64,000 bases of DNA from a virus, in the IMG/VR virus record IMGVR_UViG_3300042308_000168, positions 110,500 through 174,499 of that record. One strand, given 5' to 3'. Positions 16,785-25,381 of this stretch are shown piece by piece; positions within the stretch are counted from its first letter, which is position 1; each line of letters begins with the position of its first letter. Made by a program: the position numbers and the translations under genes. The notes beneath the pieces are model-generated. The model had not been told where the DNA came from and ran no database searches. It saw nothing but the letters and a program-made list of their open reading frames with translations.

Positions 16785-17623
16785 AACTAGGATTTGCTGA
16801 CACCATCGATGGAGTAAAAAACTACTTCACCGATGTTTTGTCAAAACGATACAATGTAGTCCGGGACGATGAGCGCCCGGACTATCTCATATTTGGTGAT
16901 AGAAACTTTGGTGACACTAATGGAAGATTTAAGAACTGTGTTCGTATCTTCTACACAGGTGAGAACCAGCGTCCTCACGATTATGATTGCCACTTTGCTA
17001 TGTCTTTCGATCATCCTGTTTCAAACAAGATGTATCGACTACCTCTCTATTTGATTTATGAGTATGATCATCATATACTAAGAGATAGAGAGACAAGGAC
17101 TGTTGACGATTATGACAACAGTGAATTTTGTTCGTTTGTTGTTAGAAATCCTGGATGCGAATATCGTAACGCCTACTTTCATACAGTGTCACGATATAAG
17201 CGTATCGATGCTGGTGGTCCTCTATTCAATAACATGAATGGATGGACGCCTGCCGATGTGGTAGAGAAGGTTAAGTTTATGAGCAATTATAGATTCAATC
17301 TTTGCTTTGAGAATAGTTCGTATCCTGGCTATTGCACAGAGAAACTATTTGAGGCTTTGTGTGCCAAGACTGTTCCAATCTATTGGGGTTCACCGACTGT
17401 TGCGTTAGACTTCAACCCTAAGGCATTTCTCAATCGCTATGACTATGCATCTGATCTAGAGTTTATCAATAAAATAATTGAACTAGATAGTAATAAGGAT
17501 GCTTACAACGAAATGTATATGCAACCTATGTTTCGTGACGATGAGCATCAAAGAAACTTTAACGAAGACCGTTTTCTAAACTGGTTTGAACAAAATGTAT
17601 ATCAAGGTGTGATCAATGAATAA
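16766..17623 (+). CDS. alpha-1,3-fucosyltransferase-like protein (GT10), AUU start
   Basis: 285 aa if started at ATT 16766. FNLCFENSSYPGYCTEKLFE followed by AKTVPIYWGSP is the GT10 signature, and RIFYTGENQRP fits the upstream GT10 motif. The only conventional start upstream of the core is TTG 16838, which would lose the first strand (LKLGFADTIDGVKNYFTDVL) and has no ribosome site. In the same frame the coding sequence continues back to an AAGGAG at 16753-16758 with only ATC 16763 and ATT 16766 available; ATT has ideal spacing. It transfers fucose or a related deoxysugar from a nucleotide donor. Overlaps the upstream stop, as neighbours do. Confidence 0.82.
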   Translation: MSDKQLKLGFADTIDGVKNYFTDVLSKRYNVVRDDERPDYLIFGDRNFGDTNGRFKNCVRIFYTGENQRPHDYDCHFAMSFDHPVSNKMYRLPLYLIYEYDHHILRDRETRTVDDYDNSEFCSFVVRNPGCEYRNAYFHTVSRYKRIDAGGPLFNNMNGWTPADVVEKVKFMSNYRFNLCFENSSYPGYCTEKLFEALCAKTVPIYWGSPTVALDFNPKAFLNRYDYASDLEFINKIIELDSNKDAYNEMYMQPMFRDDEHQRNFNEDRFLNWFEQNVYQGVINE

Positions 17624-18356
17624 AGCATTAATTATTTCCCCCACAGGCCGCCCTCTATACTTCCATGAGGACTATGAAAAGGACAATCATTGGCGTTACA
17701 CTAAGCCTGAACGCACATATGATACCTGTCTTGTTCTCTACAATGATTTTGAGCCGGAGCCCGACACATATGACTTTCTAGTTGAACATAAAGGCTTCAA
17801 GTGGAAGATCCTTCCTGAGTTGTCTAAGATCATCAAGTGGGAAGATTATGATTATATCGGCTTCTGGGATGACGATTATGTAACAGACATTCGGTCTGTA
17901 AATCTCGCATTAGATTTGGCGAGGAAGTTTGACTTTCGTTTGTTCCAGCAGGCGACAACTTCGTTTCAGACTTATGATTGTTTGAAGCATAATCCTGAAT
18001 GGGTGTTTGCTGAAACGAACTTTATCGAGATTGGTATTCCATTCTTTAGAAATGATATCTTTCGTAAGGTGATTCGTTTCATCGAAGACTATAGTAAAGA
18101 TACACTCAACTGGGAAGCAAGTTGGGGAATTGATAAAGTTCTTTGTTATTACCTACAAGCAACTGCCCATGTCGTTCATGCCTCAACTGCTAGACATATG
18201 GTTCCAGAAAGTAGCATGTATGATAAGACTGCCGCATTTAATGAAATGGATTATCTCATGAGAGATTTCTTTCCTAGATATATGAAAGAAGAATTTGGTA
18301 TTGATTACCAGTATTCAGATGTTCAACAGACATTAAAAGCATACAAGTTTAGTTAG
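17616..18356 (+). CDS. DUF707-like putative glycosyltransferase
   Basis: 246 aa, 8-base overlap with the GT10 gene. KALIISPTGRPLYFH, YDTCLVLYNDFEP, YIGFWDDDYVTD (acidic motif) and EIGIPFFRNDIFRKV resemble DUF707/GT-A-like proteins. The conserved WDDD probably binds the metal-nucleotide sugar. Confidence 0.65.
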   Translation: MNKALIISPTGRPLYFHEDYEKDNHWRYTKPERTYDTCLVLYNDFEPEPDTYDFLVEHKGFKWKILPELSKIIKWEDYDYIGFWDDDYVTDIRSVNLALDLARKFDFRLFQQATTSFQTYDCLKHNPEWVFAETNFIEIGIPFFRNDIFRKVIRFIEDYSKDTLNWEASWGIDKVLCYYLQATAHVVHASTARHMVPESSMYDKTAAFNEMDYLMRDFFPRYMKEEFGIDYQYSDVQQTLKAYKFS

Positions 18357-18362
18357 GAGATT

Positions 18363-19034
18363 ATGATGACGACCCTTAGAAAATGTTTTGATAATGTGAC
18401 ACATTCATCCGATAAGTGGGAACCATACTTTGACATTTACGAAAGACATTTGAGCCGCTATATCGGTAAGAAGTTTAACATGGTAGAAGTTGGTGTGCAG
18501 CGAGGCGGATCACTAGAAATGTGGTCTAACTATTTCGGCGCACAGATGCATATCACTGGTGTTGATGTTGATACTGAATGTGCTAAGTTACAGTATAAGG
18601 AAAAGAATATCGATGTTGTAATTGGTGATCAGGGTGACGCCAAGTTTTGGGATGACTTTCTAACTAAGCATACCAAGATTGATGTATTCATTGATGATGG
18701 TGGACACTTTATGGATCAGCAGATCCTTACCTTCGAAAAAGTCTTTCCCAAGATGCCTGTTGGTAGTATCTTCATTTGCGAAGATTGCCACACAAGTTAT
18801 ATGCCTTACAATGGCGGAGGACTAAATCGTCCAGGCACATTCATTGAATATGCCAAAGATTACATTGATGTGCTACATTACTCATGGAAGGAAAGCAGCA
18901 CAGATGTTCTCGAAAAGAAGTATGCTATCGGTGAAGGCTTGACAGGTGTTTACTTTTATGATAGTGTAGTCGTGTTTGAAAAGTTTGGCAAGGTGAATAT
19001 GAAAACAGTATTCCCGCCACTGAATAAGGAATGA
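18363..19034 (+). CDS. SAM-dependent methyltransferase (CmcI/MycE-like)
   Basis: 223 aa (start 18363 or 18366, after TTAGGAG). MVEVGVQRGGSLEMWSNYFG is the AdoMet-binding loop, ITGVDVD the acidic turn and KIDVFIDDGGHFMDQQ the metal/catalytic segment found in sugar O-methyltransferases of the CmcI/MycE type. Likely methylates a sugar made by this island. Confidence 0.72.
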   Translation: MMTTLRKCFDNVTHSSDKWEPYFDIYERHLSRYIGKKFNMVEVGVQRGGSLEMWSNYFGAQMHITGVDVDTECAKLQYKEKNIDVVIGDQGDAKFWDDFLTKHTKIDVFIDDGGHFMDQQILTFEKVFPKMPVGSIFICEDCHTSYMPYNGGGLNRPGTFIEYAKDYIDVLHYSWKESSTDVLEKKYAIGEGLTGVYFYDSVVVFEKFGKVNMKTVFPPLNKE

Positions 19035-20068
19035 ATATGAGCAAGAATGTTTTGATCACAGGTGGATGCGGATTTATTGCCCATCATGTTATTGATGTTC
19101 TACTTGATAGGACAGATTGGAATATCATTACCCTAGATCGCCTAGATTATTCGGGCAATCTAAACCGTATTGCTGAGGTTCTTGATACAAAGACGCCAGA
19201 GCAACGCAAGCGTATCCGCACGGTATTCTCCGACCTAAAGGCAGAGATCAATCCTCTTACTGCTAGTTTCATTGGTGATGTGGATATCATTCTGCATCTA
19301 GCGGCTTCTTCTCATGTTGATCGTTCTATTACACACCCTCTAGAATGTATCAATGACAATACAATGGGAACTGCCCATCTATTGGAGTATGCTCGTAAGC
19401 TAGAGAAGCCACTAGAGACATTTCTATATTTCTCTACCGATGAAATCTTTGGTTCAGCACCTCCTGGCGTAGCATATGGCGAGTATGATCGTTATAACTC
19501 AACCAATCCTTATTCTGCATCTAAGGCAGCAGCCGAGGAACTATGTGTAGCATATGAGAACACATACAAGATTCCCATGATGATTACTCATACAATGAAT
19601 GTGTTTGGTGAGAGACAGACACCAGAGAAGTTCATTCCTCTTTGTATCAATCGAGTTCGTAAGGGTGAGAAGATTTATATTCACTCTAATGCAGAAAAGA
19701 CTGAGGCTGGTTCTCGTTTCTACATTCATGCTCGTGATGTTGCCGATGCTATTCACTTCCTCATTACAAAGAAGCCTGAATCGCCACATAAGATTTTCAA
19801 TCAGCCAATGTGTGCCAAGTTTAACATCGTAGGCAAGGAAGAGATTGATAATCTAACACTCGCTAAGATGATCGCTAAATCCCAGGGTAAGGAACTTAAT
19901 TATGAAATGGTTGACTTTCACAGTAGCAGGCCCGGTCATGATCTTCGCTATGCTCTTTCTGGTGAGCTTATGCGCAGTCTTGGTTGGGAGCCTAAGATCG
20001 CTCTTTCGCAACGAATCGAAGAAGTAACTAAGTGGTATCTAGATAATCCACGTTGGTTGGGAGAGTAA
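19031..20068 (+). CDS. RmlB-like NDP-glucose 4,6-dehydratase
   Basis: 345 aa extended SDR. GGCGFIAHHV binds NAD; FLYFSTDEIFG supplies Thr-Asp-Glu characteristic of 4,6-dehydratases; NPYSASKAAAEEL gives the catalytic Tyr and Lys; MNVFGERQTPEKFIP follows the dehydratase pattern. It would make the 4-keto-6-deoxy sugar from which fucose-, rhamnose- or C-methyl deoxysugars derive. ATGA overlap upstream. Confidence 0.88.
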   Translation: MNMSKNVLITGGCGFIAHHVIDVLLDRTDWNIITLDRLDYSGNLNRIAEVLDTKTPEQRKRIRTVFSDLKAEINPLTASFIGDVDIILHLAASSHVDRSITHPLECINDNTMGTAHLLEYARKLEKPLETFLYFSTDEIFGSAPPGVAYGEYDRYNSTNPYSASKAAAEELCVAYENTYKIPMMITHTMNVFGERQTPEKFIPLCINRVRKGEKIYIHSNAEKTEAGSRFYIHARDVADAIHFLITKKPESPHKIFNQPMCAKFNIVGKEEIDNLTLAKMIAKSQGKELNYEMVDFHSSRPGHDLRYALSGELMRSLGWEPKIALSQRIEEVTKWYLDNPRWLGE

Positions 20069-20069
20069 T

Positions 20070-21284
20070 ATGGATTGCACACCTATCACACATTGCATTG
20101 CTTGTGGCTCTGATGCTCTAGTTCCTGTATTGGATCTAGGGCATCAACCCCTTGCCAATTCATATAAGGATCATGAGAATGATCCCGAACAGACATTCCC
20201 TCTTGCTATCAATAGATGCACACATTGTTATCATGTGCAATTGACGCATCAGGTCAATCCAGAACTTATGTTCAAGGACTATGCCTATGTGTCTGGAACA
20301 GCTAAGACGCAACTAGATTACTTTGATTGGTTCGTTGATCAGATCGTTAAGATCAAAGGATCGACTCCAAGGACGGTATTAGACATTGGTTGTAACGATG
20401 GTTCATTTCTAAATGCATGGGGTGGAACTGGCGCAACAACATATGGTGTCGATCCTGCTGAGAACTTGTATCCTGTTTCTTCTAAGAATCATAATGTTCA
20501 TTGTGGTTTCTTCACAGGACAAGAATATCCAGGTATCAAGTTTGATATCATTACTTGTATGAATGCCTTCGCTCATAATGCTAATCAGTTAGAACTATTG
20601 AAACATGCTCGTGATAGACTGAGTAATGATGGACTAATCTTCTGCACCACATCACAGGCAGACATGATTCTAAATGGTGAGTTTGATACGATTTACCATG
20701 AGCATGTATCATTCTATAATATCTATTCGGCACAGGCTCTATGTCGTCGTGCTGGTTTAAACTTGATTGATGTTCTAAAGCATCCTATTCACGGCACAAG
20801 TTACATCTTTGTCATTTCAAAAGATATGACATTCAGTCAAAAAGTTAAGAACCTTATTGATGAAGAAGCAAAACTTGGTCTATATGATCCTAAGACATAT
20901 ACAGAGTATGCCGAAAAGTGCTATAAGGTAGCGGAGTTGTTTGCGAGAACAATTCGTTTGTATCGTGATCGTGGCATTCCTGTTGTTGGGTTTGGAGCAG
21001 CAGCAAAGGGTAACACACTATTGAACTTTGCTAATGAGAAGCCTGATTTCATCATTGATGAAAATCCTCTAAAGCAATTGAAGTTCACGCCTGGCGTAGC
21101 AGCACCAATCTATCCTTTGAACTATCTAACTCTTAACTACTTTGAGAAGCAGCCTGTTTGCTTCATTCCTCTCGCATGGAATTTCTATGATGAGATTGTT
21201 AAGAAGGTCAAGTCTGTTAGACCTGCACATACACACAAGGATATCTTTGTTCGGTACTTCCCAACATTTGAAATTGTAGAATGA
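20070..21284 (+). CDS. NDP-sugar C-methyltransferase (TylC3/NovU family)
   Basis: 404 aa. N-terminal zinc-binding region (CIACGS, CTHCYHVQL; about residues 9-53), central SAM fold TVLDIGCNDGSFLNAW, then YHEHVSFYNIYS and the C-terminal GFGAAAKGNTLLNF domain, in the order of sugar C-3/C-5 methyltransferases. The substrate is expected to be a 4-keto-6-deoxy sugar, matching the dehydratase directly upstream. Confidence 0.88.
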   Translation: MDCTPITHCIACGSDALVPVLDLGHQPLANSYKDHENDPEQTFPLAINRCTHCYHVQLTHQVNPELMFKDYAYVSGTAKTQLDYFDWFVDQIVKIKGSTPRTVLDIGCNDGSFLNAWGGTGATTYGVDPAENLYPVSSKNHNVHCGFFTGQEYPGIKFDIITCMNAFAHNANQLELLKHARDRLSNDGLIFCTTSQADMILNGEFDTIYHEHVSFYNIYSAQALCRRAGLNLIDVLKHPIHGTSYIFVISKDMTFSQKVKNLIDEEAKLGLYDPKTYTEYAEKCYKVAELFARTIRLYRDRGIPVVGFGAAAKGNTLLNFANEKPDFIIDENPLKQLKFTPGVAAPIYPLNYLTLNYFEKQPVCFIPLAWNFYDEIVKKVKSVRPAHTHKDIFVRYFPTFEIVE

Positions 21285-22048
21285 ACATAGGATATTATCA
21301 CACATATCTAACAGACAATCCCGCCATATGGTTGTCTGTTGTTATGGAGCAGTTTAAGATAATGGAAGATAGTGGTCTAGTGGAAAACCTAGACCGCTTC
21401 ATCATTACTGCCATAACGCAGGATGATAGACGCACACATTATTTTAAAGAACTATGCGAATCATACAACTTCAACAATCTAGAAATCCATTTCGTAAACA
21501 ATTCACACAAGAATGATTGCGACATGCTATCACTGATAGAATCCACATCAACAACCGAAGTCATTACATTGAAACGGTTGTGGCAAGAATGTCAAAGAGG
21601 TGATTTCAATGTCCTGTATTTCCACTCTAAGGCAATTACAGGAACGGATAAGCTCCTAAACAATTCTGATATGAAGGCTTTCAAGCGAAGTGTTTATTGG
21701 AGGCAATACCTTAATTGGGGTGTTCTAGAGAAGTGGGAGGAATGCGTAAAAAGGCTTGACAAGTATGATGTATCTGGTGTAAACTATAGCAATGATCCGA
21801 TACCGCATTATAGCGGAAACTTTTGGTGGGCTAAGTCTTCCCATATAAGAAGGCTTCCCGATCCTGAAACGAATGATTGGTGGCACCTTGTTCAAGCAAA
21901 TGCTACCGATCAATGGTTGAAGTATTGTCCACTTCGTTATAAGGATGAACAGTGGGTGACGCATCTAAAGGATACTAAGATGTTTAATGTTGAAGGCGTA
22001 AAAGATAATCCTGCTTTTACAATTACACCAAGGAGATTATACGCATGA
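21281..22048 (+). CDS. putative glycosyltransferase of the HSK/SGNFWW type
   Basis: 255 aa. VLYFHSKAITG, then HYSGNFWWAKSSHIRRLPDP and QWVTHL are typical of a transferase family found in bacterial surface-glycan clusters and large viruses. Acidic residues of a metal site are not obvious. ATGA overlaps on both sides. Confidence 0.62.
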   Translation: MNIGYYHTYLTDNPAIWLSVVMEQFKIMEDSGLVENLDRFIITAITQDDRRTHYFKELCESYNFNNLEIHFVNNSHKNDCDMLSLIESTSTTEVITLKRLWQECQRGDFNVLYFHSKAITGTDKLLNNSDMKAFKRSVYWRQYLNWGVLEKWEECVKRLDKYDVSGVNYSNDPIPHYSGNFWWAKSSHIRRLPDPETNDWWHLVQANATDQWLKYCPLRYKDEQWVTHLKDTKMFNVEGVKDNPAFTITPRRLYA

Positions 22049-23289
22049 AGGTAGCAGTTATTGGCGCAGGTGGACATGTTGGCTTTCCATTCTCTTGTGT
22101 TCTAGCAGAAGCAGGACATACAGTTTATGGTATTGATGTTAACCAGGCAGCGGTCGATATGCTCAACAAAGGTATTGTACCATATATTGAAGAAGGTGCT
22201 GCTGATATTCTAAGAGACAATTTACAGAAAGAGCGACTACTGTTTTCTACAGACTTTGACTTCATTCAAGATGCTGATGTGGTTGCTATCATGATTGGCA
22301 CACCGGTAGATGGAGAAGGCAATGCAAGACTTGATGATCTTTTTAATTTTATTGACGATAATCTTGTTTCTCGTATGAAGAAACACCAGTTGATTGTTCT
22401 AAGATCAACTGTATCACCAGGCACAACTGAGGTTCTTCGTAAGCACTTTCAGAAGCATGGATGGATTGAGGGTATCGATTATTATCTAGTGTTTTGTCCT
22501 GAGCGTGTTGTTCAGGGCAAGTCAATCATTGAAACGACTAAGTTGCCACAGATCGTGGGTGCATTCAATGATTTTTCGTTTAGGGTTGCTAAAAACTTTT
22601 TTAGATCCTTTATTAACAATGAAATCTTCCAACTGACTCCTCGTGAGGCAGAACTTGGCAAGTTGATGACTAACATGTATCGTTATGTTACCTTTGCGTT
22701 TGCCAATGAAATGTGGATGATTGGTGAAAAGCATGGAGTGAACATTGACAAAGTTATCGACGCATGTAATTTCGATTACCCGAGAATGGATGTGCCTCAT
22801 CCTGGACCTAATGTCGGAGGCCCTTGCCTTTTCAAGGACGGTCGCTTTCTTCTTTCTGATATTCCTTTCGGCGACCTTATTCAAACTAGCTTCCTTATCA
22901 ATGAAGGCATGCCAGATTATGTCTTTAACCGTATCAAAGAAATCAACCCTGAGGTAGAGAAGGTTCTTATTCTAGGTGCTACCTTTAAGAAGGGCTGTGA
23001 TGATACTCGTAACAGTCTATCATTCAAGATGAAGAAGGTTTGTAGAAAGCATGGTGTTGATGCATGGATTGTAGATCCCCTACATATCGAAGACATGAAC
23101 ATTCCGGCAGAGAATAAGTTTGATGCTGTAATCGTTATGACGCCACATGATGATTTTACAGACCCTGATAAAATGGGTTATAAGATCACTAGATTTAAAC
23201 ATCATTGTGTCGTTGCTGATATTTGGAAAATGTTCCCAGAAAGTAAACTAAGTAATACGGGCATTTATAAAGTTGGAGATATGCTATGA
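22045..23289 (+). CDS. UDP-sugar 6-dehydrogenase (Ugd/WecC-like)
   Basis: 414 aa. KVAVIGAGGHVGFPFSCVLA is the NAD site; VLRSTVSPGTTE, VFCPERVVQG and GPNVGGPCLFKDG (catalytic Cys) are diagnostic of the UDP-glucose/GDP-mannose/UDP-ManNAc dehydrogenase superfamily, which oxidises a C6 hydroxyl to a uronic acid. Length matches WecC-type enzymes (about 420 aa). Confidence 0.9.
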   Translation: MKVAVIGAGGHVGFPFSCVLAEAGHTVYGIDVNQAAVDMLNKGIVPYIEEGAADILRDNLQKERLLFSTDFDFIQDADVVAIMIGTPVDGEGNARLDDLFNFIDDNLVSRMKKHQLIVLRSTVSPGTTEVLRKHFQKHGWIEGIDYYLVFCPERVVQGKSIIETTKLPQIVGAFNDFSFRVAKNFFRSFINNEIFQLTPREAELGKLMTNMYRYVTFAFANEMWMIGEKHGVNIDKVIDACNFDYPRMDVPHPGPNVGGPCLFKDGRFLLSDIPFGDLIQTSFLINEGMPDYVFNRIKEINPEVEKVLILGATFKKGCDDTRNSLSFKMKKVCRKHGVDAWIVDPLHIEDMNIPAENKFDAVIVMTPHDDFTDPDKMGYKITRFKHHCVVADIWKMFPESKLSNTGIYKVGDML

Positions 23290-24284
23290 AGATTTTGGTT
23301 ACAGGAAGTGAAGGCTCACTAATGCAGGCGGTTATCCCGCTGCTACTAAAGAAGAAGTATGTTGTTTATGGTGTTGATAACCTTGCCCGTTATGGTGAAC
23401 GCCTAGGACATGCTGGTACAGATTATACTTTTATCAAGTGTGATCTTACAGATGGTATTAGTGTTAATAGGCTTGTTGAACAGGTAAAGCCAGACTATAT
23501 CATTCAGGCCGCTGCTACAATCTATGGTGTAGGTGGCTTCAATAAGTATTGCGGTGAAATGTATAAGGACATTACTCTACACGATAATGTCCTTCGTGCT
23601 GCCGTTGCACACAATGTTAAGAAGGTAGTTTATATTTCGTCTTCTATGGTCTATGAGAACTGCCCACAGGTTATCGGTGAGCCAGTTGCGGAAGATATTG
23701 TTGAACAGTATCCAGCACCATCAACCGATTATGGTCTATCTAAGTTTGTTGGTGAAAGAGTATCAAGAGCATACTTTAAGCAGCATGGTCTAAAATACAC
23801 CATCTGGCGTCCATTCAACATCATCACCCCATATGAAAAGAGCGAAGATGAGGAAGTTGGTATCTCTCATGTTTTTGCCGACTACATTAAGAACATCGTA
23901 ATCGAAAAGAAGAAGCCTCTTCCAATCATTGGCGACGGTCTACAGGTTCGTTGCTTTACATGGATTGACGAAGTAGCACAGGCAATTGCAGATTACTCCT
24001 TCTTGGAGAAGACAGACAATGAGACTTACAATCTAGGCAATCCAGAACCAATCTCAATGCGTGTTCTAGCAGAAAAGATCATTGATGTTGCTGCTAATGA
24101 ATATCAGCTATTCACACCTTACTATCCTCTTTACGAAACTGTCGGTGAGTATGAGAACGATGTTAAGGTTCGTATCCCTAATGTTGACAAGGCCAAAGAA
24201 CAGCTTGGTTGGGAAGCCAAGATGAAAGTTGATGACTCCGTTCGTATGTGCCTAAAGTATATTGTGGAGAGCAAGCATGTCTAA
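23286..24284 (+). CDS. NAD-dependent sugar epimerase/dehydratase
   Basis: 332 aa extended SDR. TGSEGSLMQ replaces the usual GxxGxxG spacing but keeps three small residues; VVYISSSMVYENCP and DYGLSKFVGERV supply Ser, Tyr and Lys. WRPFNIITPYEK fits epimerases. Exact reaction unclear (GalE-, GMER- or WbpP-like). Confidence 0.82.
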   Translation: MKILVTGSEGSLMQAVIPLLLKKKYVVYGVDNLARYGERLGHAGTDYTFIKCDLTDGISVNRLVEQVKPDYIIQAAATIYGVGGFNKYCGEMYKDITLHDNVLRAAVAHNVKKVVYISSSMVYENCPQVIGEPVAEDIVEQYPAPSTDYGLSKFVGERVSRAYFKQHGLKYTIWRPFNIITPYEKSEDEEVGISHVFADYIKNIVIEKKKPLPIIGDGLQVRCFTWIDEVAQAIADYSFLEKTDNETYNLGNPEPISMRVLAEKIIDVAANEYQLFTPYYPLYETVGEYENDVKVRIPNVDKAKEQLGWEAKMKVDDSVRMCLKYIVESKHV

Positions 24285-25221
24285 AACATTCGTAGTCACA
24301 GGCTGTAATGGATATATTGGCAGTCATATGTGCTATGAATTGAGAAAGACATATCCCGATTGCATCATACATGGAATAGATAAACATGAAAAGCAACATC
24401 TTAGGTCTCTTTATGATTTTTATCATAATACTGATTTGGTTAGCGATACCATTAATCTTCCTGCGAGAGCGGACGCCATCTTTCACTTCGCCGCCTACAC
24501 AAGTGTCGAAGAAAGTATGCGAGAACCCTTTATGTACCACCAAAACAATCTGGTGGGGAGTATTAGGCTCATTGACCGGGCAATAGTAGAAAGAGCAGAG
24601 AACTTTATCTTTTCATCAACTGCTGCGGTATATGGTGAAAGCCATGATAGTATGTTTGGTCATCTTAACGAGAACCGACCAATGAATGCTCTATCTGTTT
24701 ATGGACATACTAAGCAAGTGGTGGAAGAAATTCTTGCCAGTGTTTATCAAATGAATGTTATGTGCCTTCGCTATTTCAATGCATGTGGTAGAAATGTAGA
24801 AGCAGGTTTGTATGAGGAACATGATCCTGAAACTCACCTGATTCCACTTCTTGCCCGAAGCAAGACTGCCACAATCTACGGTAATGATTGGCCAACTAGA
24901 GACGGTACCTGTATTCGTGATTATGTTCATGTGATTGATATCTGTAAAGCACATTTACTTTCCTATAAGCATATGAGCGGAATGGCAATGAGGACTAATG
25001 ATGTTCTTAATGTTGGTTCAGGCAAAGGATATACAGTAAAAGAAATAGTTGACAAAGCCAATGAAATCATTCATAATGGTGAAATGACTATTGAGTATAA
25101 GGAACGCAGAGAAGGTGATGTTGCTTACCTTGTTGCTAATACAGACAAGATAAAAATGATGTTGAACTTTACTCCGCAATATACACTAGACGACATATTG
25201 GAGTCGATGAAGAATGGATAA
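24277..25221 (+). CDS. GalE-like UDP-sugar 4-epimerase
   Basis: 314 aa from ATG 24277 (8-base overlap upstream). GCNGYIGSHMCYEL, FHFAAYTSVEESMR, FSSTAAVYGES, SVYGHTKQVVEEI and RDYVHVIDICKAHL are the complete GalE pattern. It interconverts UDP-glucose/galactose or N-acetyl forms, supplying donors for the local transferases. Last large enzyme of the island. Confidence 0.9.
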   Translation: MSKTFVVTGCNGYIGSHMCYELRKTYPDCIIHGIDKHEKQHLRSLYDFYHNTDLVSDTINLPARADAIFHFAAYTSVEESMREPFMYHQNNLVGSIRLIDRAIVERAENFIFSSTAAVYGESHDSMFGHLNENRPMNALSVYGHTKQVVEEILASVYQMNVMCLRYFNACGRNVEAGLYEEHDPETHLIPLLARSKTATIYGNDWPTRDGTCIRDYVHVIDICKAHLLSYKHMSGMAMRTNDVLNVGSGKGYTVKEIVDKANEIIHNGEMTIEYKERREGDVAYLVANTDKIKMMLNFTPQYTLDDILESMKNG

Positions 25222-25381
25222 GTGGCAAGAACTAAAAGGTTTGATAGATGCTAGTTTGGCATTTAATGTTCACTATTCATCCGAAAGACCTGTTGAACAT
25301 AATATGTTACATAAGGTCAAGCAATGGATGATCGAACTAGAAGAAAGAGAAGCAAAGGAAGGATCAAAACATGAAGTATAA
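25214..25381 (+). CDS. 55-aa charged helical protein
   Basis: Starts inside the galE-like stop region (ATGGATAAG) and overlaps the acyl-CoA dehydrogenase start by 11 bases. WQELKGLIDASLAF and VKQWMIELEEREAKEG are helices. Translational coupling on both sides suggests it is real. Function unknown. Confidence 0.55.
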   Translation: MDKWQELKGLIDASLAFNVHYSSERPVEHNMLHKVKQWMIELEEREAKEGSKHEV

